Below are positions 44,601 through 53,600 of a stretch of 64,000 bases of DNA, one piece after another. Source of the DNA: Pseudopedobacter beijingensis (GTDB lineage: Bacteria; Bacteroidota; Bacteroidia; Sphingobacteriales; Sphingobacteriaceae); NCBI RefSeq assembly GCF_042678145.1, contig NZ_JBHUDG010000003.1, forward strand, positions 248,001 through 312,000. The letters are read 5' to 3'. Positions within the stretch are counted from its first letter, which is position 1. Every line of letters starts with the position of its first letter. The translations under genes were made by a program, and so were the position numbers. The notes beneath the pieces are model-generated. The model searched no databases, was not told the DNA's origin, and saw only the letters and a list, made by a program, of their open reading frames with translations.

Positions 44601-47600
44601 GACATCTTTTGGTAAAGTTGGGTTAACTACGGTTAGGGTTACAGTTTCTGTACCTTCTACAATATCATCATCAATAACCGGTAAGGTTAGAGTTGCTGTT
44701 TGCTGACCTGCCGGGATGGTAATTACTCCATTTAAGTCGCCGGTATAATCTACACCATTTCCTATTGCACTATTGGTTGATAAGCTGTAAGGAATTTTGA
44801 TGTCTTTTTCTGAAGTAATGTTTCCATTAAAACCGAAAACAAACTGAGCTGGTTTAGAATTATCCGCCGTTTCTGCTCCGTCTATTTTAGTAATGTGAAT
44901 CTTTCCCTCATCGTCATTTACAATAGTTACCACAATTGGCGATCCGGTAATATTTAAACGATTGCTTAGTGGACTGGCATCTACCGCTTTGATGGATACC
45001 CTGAAAGTTTCATCCAGTTCTACTTTCTCGTCTCCTTTTACAAATACGGTAAAAGTATGTTCTTCACCTTCATACCCTCTAAAGCTTAGCGTTCCTTTAG
45101 CTTCCAAATAGTCTTCATCTGCAACTTTAGCTGTAATATCTTCTGTAAAATAGGCGATATCAAAAGGATTGGCAGAAGAATTATTCAGCTTTACGGTATA
45201 CGTTAGCTCTCTATAACCATCTTTACCTTCAACCACTGATTTTACTCCTGTTAGGGTAATTATTGCAGCGTCATTATCTTCTATTTTGATGGTGCTTACA
45301 CTATTGTTTAAAGTTATCTGCGGATAAATGCTGTTCAGCTTCGCTGTTAATATAACTGTTTCATCATCCTCTACTTTATCATCATCTATAACCTCTATCT
45401 GTAATACTTTCTCTGTTTCGCCCGGTTCAAAAGTAATGGTACCTGTTGCTGCATTGCTGTAGTCTTCTCCTTGTACTGCATCTCCCGTTAAATCATAATC
45501 TATTGTAAATGGTGTATCTGATGAATAACCATCCAGTATCCTGAATACAAACTGACCATTTACCGGACCTTCCTCTTTTCCATTGGTTCCGGTGATACTG
45601 ATTTTCGCATAATCGTTATCTACTATGGTGGCTGTGGCAGGTTGTGCCGGCAAAGTCAAGTGACCACCAAAATTATTGCTCAGGCTGTTTAAAGCCACGT
45701 AGAACTGTTCGGTTGCTTCTACTACCTTATCGCCAATAATCTTAATAGAAAAATTACGTGAAGTGTTGTCTTTATCAAAAGCTAAAATACCATTCTGCTC
45801 GGAAATATAGTCGCTACCTACTTTAGCCGTTCCATCTGCGGTACTGTATTTTACGGTAAACGGCTCTTGTGTAGGCTGACTTACCAAGACAGTAAATTCT
45901 AAATTCTGGGTACCAGAATCTCCTTCTGTTATGGTAGGATTAGTTATACTAATAACAGCACTGTCATTATCCTCTATTTCTACTTTTGCTTTATTGTCAA
46001 CCAGAGCAATGTTATTTCTTGGATTACTTCTAACCGATGCCGTTAAGTTAACTTCTTCTGTTCCCTCAACCAGGTTATCATCAATAACCTTAAGCGTAAG
46101 TGTTACACTATTACTTCCTTTCGGTATTTTTAACGGACTTACCTCTGTCGGATCAATGGTATAATCTTCTCCTATTTTAGCCGATATATTATCTAAATTA
46201 TAGCTGATTTCTAAATCCTCATCAACCGTTTTCCCATTCGTCAATTCGAAAGTGAAAGTCGCATTCTGCGCACCTTCTTTTCCCTTTTGAGTGGTGATCT
46301 TTATCGATGTAAAATCATCATTTTCTATCGTCCCGATGATATCCTTTTTAGGGAAGGTCAAAAGGCCCTCGAAATCTCTGCTCGGATTCCCAAACAGTAA
46401 AGAGAATGTCTCATCCGGCTCTACCACATGGTCACCTTTTATTTTTACCGTTACAGTATGTGGCTCATCTTTGTTGCCCGAAAATGTCAAAGTCCCGGTT
46501 GTTGCCACATAATCTTCTCCCGCAGTTGCGGTAATGTCCTGCGTTTGGTAGTTAACCGTAAAATCTTTTGATGTTGCTTTGTCCAGCTTCACGGTAAATA
46601 TGTAATCTGTCTCTCCGCTGTCTCCTTCTAAGATTTTAGGTTCGCTGATAACCGTTAAAGTGGCCGTATCATTATCCCTGATCTCCAATACCGGAATTGA
46701 TGTCCCTAATTTGATTTCATTGGCATAAGCCGAAGAAATGGCAAGGTCTTCTAATATAACGGTTTCTGTTCCCTCTACTATTTCATCGTCTACAATATTG
46801 AAGACCAATTCTATACTGCTTTCTTCTGCCGGAATCACAATCTCCGTGGCCAATCCATTATTGGCCAGGTTGTAATCCGCAGCGACTGCCGTTCCGCCTA
46901 AATGATAGTTGATGGTGACTGGCTTATCCGATGTTACTTCGTTACCGAAACGGTCTACCAAAGTAAACTTGTAAATAGCCTTGCCATTGTCGCCATCTTC
47001 CTTACCGTGGATAGCTGTGACTTTAATTTCGGCATTGTCATCATTCCGCAAGGTTCCCAACCCTATATGCTTGGCCGGATCTAAAGTCAGGTGTCCGCTA
47101 AAAAGATCTTCTAAGCCGGTGAGCACTAACCTAAAAATCTCGTCCGCTTCTACTTTTCTGTCGCCATAATAGGTAATGTTTATTGGGTTATTATCTGAAG
47201 GCAGTCGTCCTATAGATATTGCAGAGGGCGGTACCGCTTTATAATCTTCGCCAGCCGTTGCCGTTTGGTCTTCGGTATGGTAATAGACTTTAAAAGGTTG
47301 TGATACTTCTTTATCTATGCTTACATTAAAGGTCAAGGTATGTTCGCCCGAATGCTGCTCCTGTACCTGCACATCATTAATACTTACTAAACCGTAATCA
47401 TTATCGATGATTTTTAGGGTTGCCGTATTGGTATTGTCCTTAAACTGGATACCATAATGAACATTGGGCAATGTTGCCGTAAGGATTACCGTTTCATCTC
47501 CCTCTACAATATCATCATCTACCACGTCTATCTGAACGTCTACAGAGTTAGTTCCTTTTTTTATGATTGCTTCTCCGCTTACCGGAGCATAGTCTGCAGG

Positions 47601-50600
47601 AGATTTTGCCGTACCATCTAATGTATATTTGATAATCAGGTCTTCATCTACCGTTATGCCCGGTGGTAAACTAAAGGTAAATATTCCCGGTTTGTTATTA
47701 GCTGGTGCTTCTTCTCCATCTTTAGCAGTAATAGTAATGTCTGCAAAATCATCGTTATCTATCCAGGTTTTTATAGACGGTGTTGGGATGGTTAATCTGC
47801 CTTCGTAATTATTGCTGACTCCCAGAATGTTGAAGAAGAAATCTTCATTTGCTTCCACCTTGGTGTCGCCTATAATATCTACTGTAATAGATAATTCTAT
47901 GTCTTTGTTTCCAGGATGGATAATATCCTGCGGTAAAAAGAAATAATCGTTGTCGCTTTGCTTGGCCAGACCATCTTCTGTCGCCAGTTTTATGATAAAC
48001 GGGTCCTGAGTTGATTTTGTCAGTTTAAGTCTGTAATTTATTTTGGTGATACTTGAATTGCCCTCAATAATATTACCTATACCTGTTAATTGTAATTCTG
48101 CCGAATCGTTATCCTTTATTTCTATTACCGGTCTGTCATTACTTAAAGTAATCTGAGAAGGGTAAGCTGTAGATGTTGTATTGATACTCACCGCTTTAAA
48201 CGAAATAGTTTCGGTAAGCTCTACAATATCATCGTCCACCACATCAAATTCCAGATCAACATAAGTGGAGCCTGCCGGAATGGTCACGCTATTTGAGGTG
48301 ACATTGCTGTTGGTTACTACCGTATAATCTGACGGACTGGTAGCCGTTCCTTCTAAACTGTAATTGATAACTATAGCCTGATCGGAAGTATTGCCGTTCG
48401 TAATCTCAAAACGGAAACGAGGACGCTGAGGAAAACCTTCCCCCCCATCTAACGAAGTAATATTAATTACCGCCTCATCGTCGTTTATTATAGTTCCGGT
48501 ACCCGGTAAAGTTGGCAAATGCAATTTGCCTCCAAAATCTGTACTCAAATCGCTCAGAAGCACATTAAAAACTTCATCTGCTTCAATCTTCTTGTCTCCG
48601 TTTACCTGTACCGAAAAAGTTTGTGAAGTGGTAGATAAAGCTCCAAAATTAAGTGTCCCTGTTGCTCCCTGATAATCTTCTCCAGCTATAGCCGTACCAT
48701 CTATTGTTGCATACTTTACAGAAAATGGTTTTTGCGTGGCTTTATCCAATTCTGCTGTAAAAGTAAATATGGTGGTGTTACTATCACCTTCCGCTTTACT
48801 TACATTTTGTATAGACAGTGTAGCCTCGTCGTTATCCTCAATATTTAGTGTTACCTCTGGATTGCTGATGATAATATTATTGCGCAAATTGCTTTGTGTG
48901 TGTGCAGTAATATTAACGGTTTCCGTTCCTTCTACAATATTGTCATCAATAACATTTAAGGTTAAGGCTACACTGTTACTTCCTTTCTTCAACAATAAAG
49001 GACTAACATCAGTTGGATTAATAGTATAGTCTTCCCCTGCTTTTGCCGATACATTATCCAAAATATATTCAATAGAGATATCTTCGTCTACCGTTTTATT
49101 ATTACCTAACGTAAAGATAAATGCCGCTGGTTGTCCCCCTTCTGCTCCATCCTGTTTGGTGATAACAATATCTGCAAAGTCATCGTTTTTAATAATTCCT
49201 TTCTTTGTTTTTACAGGAATAGTCAGTCTGTTTTCAAAATTATTTGATGGAGAAGACAAGGTTACTACAAAATCTTCATCTGGCTCTATTTTATCATCTC
49301 CATTTATCTGTACGTCTATATAATGGGGTTCATCTTTCTCTCCCAGGAAGTTTAAAGTTCCCGTAGGGTTTATCACATAATCTCCATCAGTTCGTTGAGC
49401 TGTGCCATCTGTCACCGTATAATTTACGTTAAAAGCATCTGCTGTTTCCTCATTTAATTTTACGGTAAAACGGTATTGTTTAAAATCTCCGGTATTACCT
49501 TCTGTCAGCTCGTCTACCGCTGTAATTGTAATCTCTGCATTATCGTTATCTGTGATATTTAAAACAGGAATTGTTGGTGATAAGGTAATTGCACTCCCAT
49601 AACCACTAAACACCTGCACATTTTTAAGTTCAACTGTTTCTGTTCCCTCTACAATGGTATCATCCACAATAGTTAATTCCACATCAACATAGTTTTCCCC
49701 TGCCGGAATAGTTACCGATGTTGGATGTGTGATATCATAATCTTTTTTTGCTGAGACGTTTAATGCAGTACCTCCCAATTGATAATTTAGAGTAACAGGT
49801 TTATCAGAGGTAGCTCCGTTTTCCAGGTAAAACCTGAATACACCCTTTGTCCCATTTTCCGAACCATGGGTTACAGCAACTGCCACTACTGCACTATCAT
49901 CATTTTTTAAGGTAGCTGTCCCGGTATGCGCTGTTGTACTGATAGACAGATGACCATCAAACGTTTTATAGAGTGATTGTAAAATGGCTTTAAATGTTTC
50001 GTCTGCCTCTACTTTTTTATCGCCATAATATTTAACCTGTATATGCTGTACCTCGTCTTTTGCTCCGCCAAAAGTTAGTGTTCCTGTTGTAGCCTCATAA
50101 TCCTCTCCGGCTATTGCCGTTCCGTCCTCAGTTTTATAGTTTACATTAAATGCTGTTTCCGTTTCTGTATCCAATAGCACATCAAAAGACAGTGTATGTA
50201 CCCCATTATTTTGTTCGTTAACCGTAACATCATTTATGGTAACAGTTCCAAAATCATTATCCGTGATTTTTAATGTACTGCTATTATTAGCAAAAGTAAC
50301 TCCATAAACAGGAGTAACTATATTGGCTGTAATCGTCAAAAATTCATCGCCCTCTACTTTGGCATCATCAATAATCTCTATAGGAATGTTAATAGAATTT
50401 GTATTTGCAGGTAATGTTATTGTTCCCGGCAGGGCTTTATAATCATCCCCTGCCTGTGCCCCGCTTAAAGTATAGCCAATCTGTATGGGAAGATCTGCTG
50501 TATAACCCGATGGAAAACTTATGGTAAAATAACCATCGTTTCCACCTTCTTCTCCATCTTGTTTAGTTATACTTAATTGTGCGCTATCATCATTTATAAT

Positions 50601-53600
50601 AGTGAAAACAGCCGTATTATTGGGGATGCTGATGGCACCGTTATACAAATTTGCCGAAGTATTAAACTGGAACCTGAAAGTTTCACTATCTTCTATTTTA
50701 GAATCGCCAACAATAATTACAGATACTTCTTTTTCCTCACCTGCCTTTCCTTCAAAATTCCAGGTGCCGTTGCTCGCCTGATAATCGTTACCATTAGTCG
50801 CCGTAATATCTGTAAACTGATAATTTACACTAAAAGGAGAAGCCGTCGCCTTAGTCAGTTTTACTTTAAACTTAACGATTTTTGTTTCCCCATCAGCTCC
50901 TTCTGTAACATCAGGCTCAGTAATCAGCACAAGCTCTCCTTTATCGTTATCCAGTATATTAACAGTTTGCGGAGAGTTGGAAACCGTAACAGCTGTCGGA
51001 TAAGCAGTATCAACACCTGTTGTTGTTAATATAACAGTTTCTGTATTTTCCACAATATCGTCATCTATTACCTCTATTTTTACCTCTCCACTTGTCAATC
51101 CGGCAGGAATAGTAACAAATGCAGAATTAGCCGTAGTATAATCATCAGGATTTTCCGCTGAACCTCCCAGATTAAAACGAATAGTTGTTGGCTCATCAGA
51201 TGTTATTCCATTTAAGAAATTAAAATGGAAAAAGCCCGCTACAGCACCTTCCTCATTACCATGCGACGGCACAATCTGAATTATGCCTTTATCATTATTA
51301 ACGATAGTACCAACTGCATTGGGATTTGCAATAGTCAACCGACCGCCAAAGTTAGCAGACAGCAACCCTAATGCAACATTTAAGGTTTCATCTTTTTCAA
51401 TAATTAAATCACCTTTAACAAGAACCCGTATCTGTTTGTTACGATCTGCCGGACCATTAAAATACAAAGTAATTGATGCTGGCACTTCATAGTCAACGTT
51501 AACAGTAGCGGTACCCTCTGTGATGGTGAAAGGTAGGGAAAAAGCATCCTGAACGTTTGCACCTGTGAGCTCAACATCAAAAACAAGGTAAGTATCACTC
51601 TCATTCCCTTCAACTACTGATGCATTTGAGATGGAAATACTTGCCGCATCATTATCTATAATATTCAGTGTTTTCTGTAATTCGGTAAATGTGATATGGT
51701 AAGGTAATAATGTATTTGCCAGTGTAATTGTTACGGTTTCGAGATTTTCTACCAGATTATCATCTACTACCGGTAAATCTAACTGTACCGTACTTTGCCC
51801 CGGATTGATGGTTAACACTCCTGAACTTGCCCCGGTATAATCACTTGGATTTTGAGCCGTTCCGCCTAAAGTATAGGAAATACTTATCGGAACATCCGCA
51901 CTATAACCATCATCAAAACCAATCGTAAATCTGGCGTCCTGACTACCTTCTTTTCCATCTATTTTATGGATAACAATGTTTGCCAAATCATCATTTACAA
52001 TAGTGGTCTCTACATAAGGGTTTGATATAGTCAGACGTCCGTCAAAGTCCTGAAGCAAAGGATTCAATATCAAGCGAAAAACTTCATCTGCCTCAATCTT
52101 TTTATCTCCTCTTATATTTACCGGAACAGTAATTTCCTGTTCACTAAGCCCCGGAAGAAAGGTGTAGGTATCCAATACACCATCGTAATCTTCTCCTGCA
52201 AAAGCAGTTATATCCGCAGTGCGGTAACTTAACTGTATAGGGGTTTGTATTTCTTTATCCAGCTTAATAGTATAATTGATAGTATTTACGCCATTATCTC
52301 CTTCAATAATACTTGGTGGACCTGTTAAAGTAATTGTCCCCTTGTCATTATCTTCTATTTGTGCTGTGATGGCATGTGTATTTATTGTAACTCCCGGATT
52401 ACCTATAATTGGAGAAGGCGTTAAAACAATTGTTTCTGTTCCTTCTATAATATCATCATCATTTACCCGGATGGTTAATGTTGCACTATTGGTATTTGCC
52501 GGAATAGTAACCTTGTATACCGTTGGTGCCTTATAATCTGTACCTGCAGAGGCTGTACTGCCTGCTAATGTAAAATTAATTTCTGTAGCTGTTGTAGCTG
52601 TTACCCCCACCGGGAAGGAGAAGGTAAATACAACAGGTTCTTCATTCTCCTCTTTTCCATTACTGGCAGTTACCGTTATCTGGCCGCTGTCATCATCTAT
52701 AATAGTACCTATTGCAGGTACACTTTGCACTGTTAATGCACCATTAAACGTTTTGGATGGTGCACCTAATATCAATTGTAAAGTTTCATCCCCCTCTATA
52801 TCATAGTCACCTTTAACAGCAATATCTATATTAACTTCCTGTGTGGCTAAATTGGGCGAAAAAGAAATAGGACTTATTGTGGTAACGGTATAATCTGTAC
52901 CTAAAGTTGTTTCTATGTCCTGTATGGTAAATGGCAGGGTAAAATCTCTATCAGTTCTGCCGTTTAATACAGCTTTAAATCTCAACAGACTTGTTCCGGC
53001 ATTACCCTCTATTACCTGTGCATCTGCTACGGTTATTTGCACCCTGTTAATATCAAAAATATACAGCGTACTCATATTACCCGAAAGCGTTATTCCTGGA
53101 TGTGACAACGAGTTTACCGTTAAAACCACATCTTCCGTTCCCTCTACCAGTCCATCGTCATAAGTATTCAGATATAAATGAACAGTACTTTGCCCCTTTA
53201 ACAAAGTGATGGTTCCCGTTTGTGGTTTATCATAATCTATACCATTGCCATTGGCTTTCCCTGTTAAAGTATAACTAATTATAATATCTGTATCAGCAAC
53301 TTTATTATCACGTAAAGTAAACGCAAAATATGCTGCAGCACCTCCCTCGGTTGTATTTTCAGAGACAATATCTAATATACCCGAATCATCATTCAGGATA
53401 TATCCGATAGACGCTCCCTGTGTTATACTCAGGTTGCCACTATAATTATTACTTAAATCGCTAATGGTTACATGGAAATATTCGTCCGATTCTATTTTAT
53501 GATCTCCAATTACCCTTACTGTTACCGGATAAGTCCCCGGCATTTTAGGAATGGTAACTACACGATTCTGAGGTTCGTAATCATTGTCCGCAACCAGGGC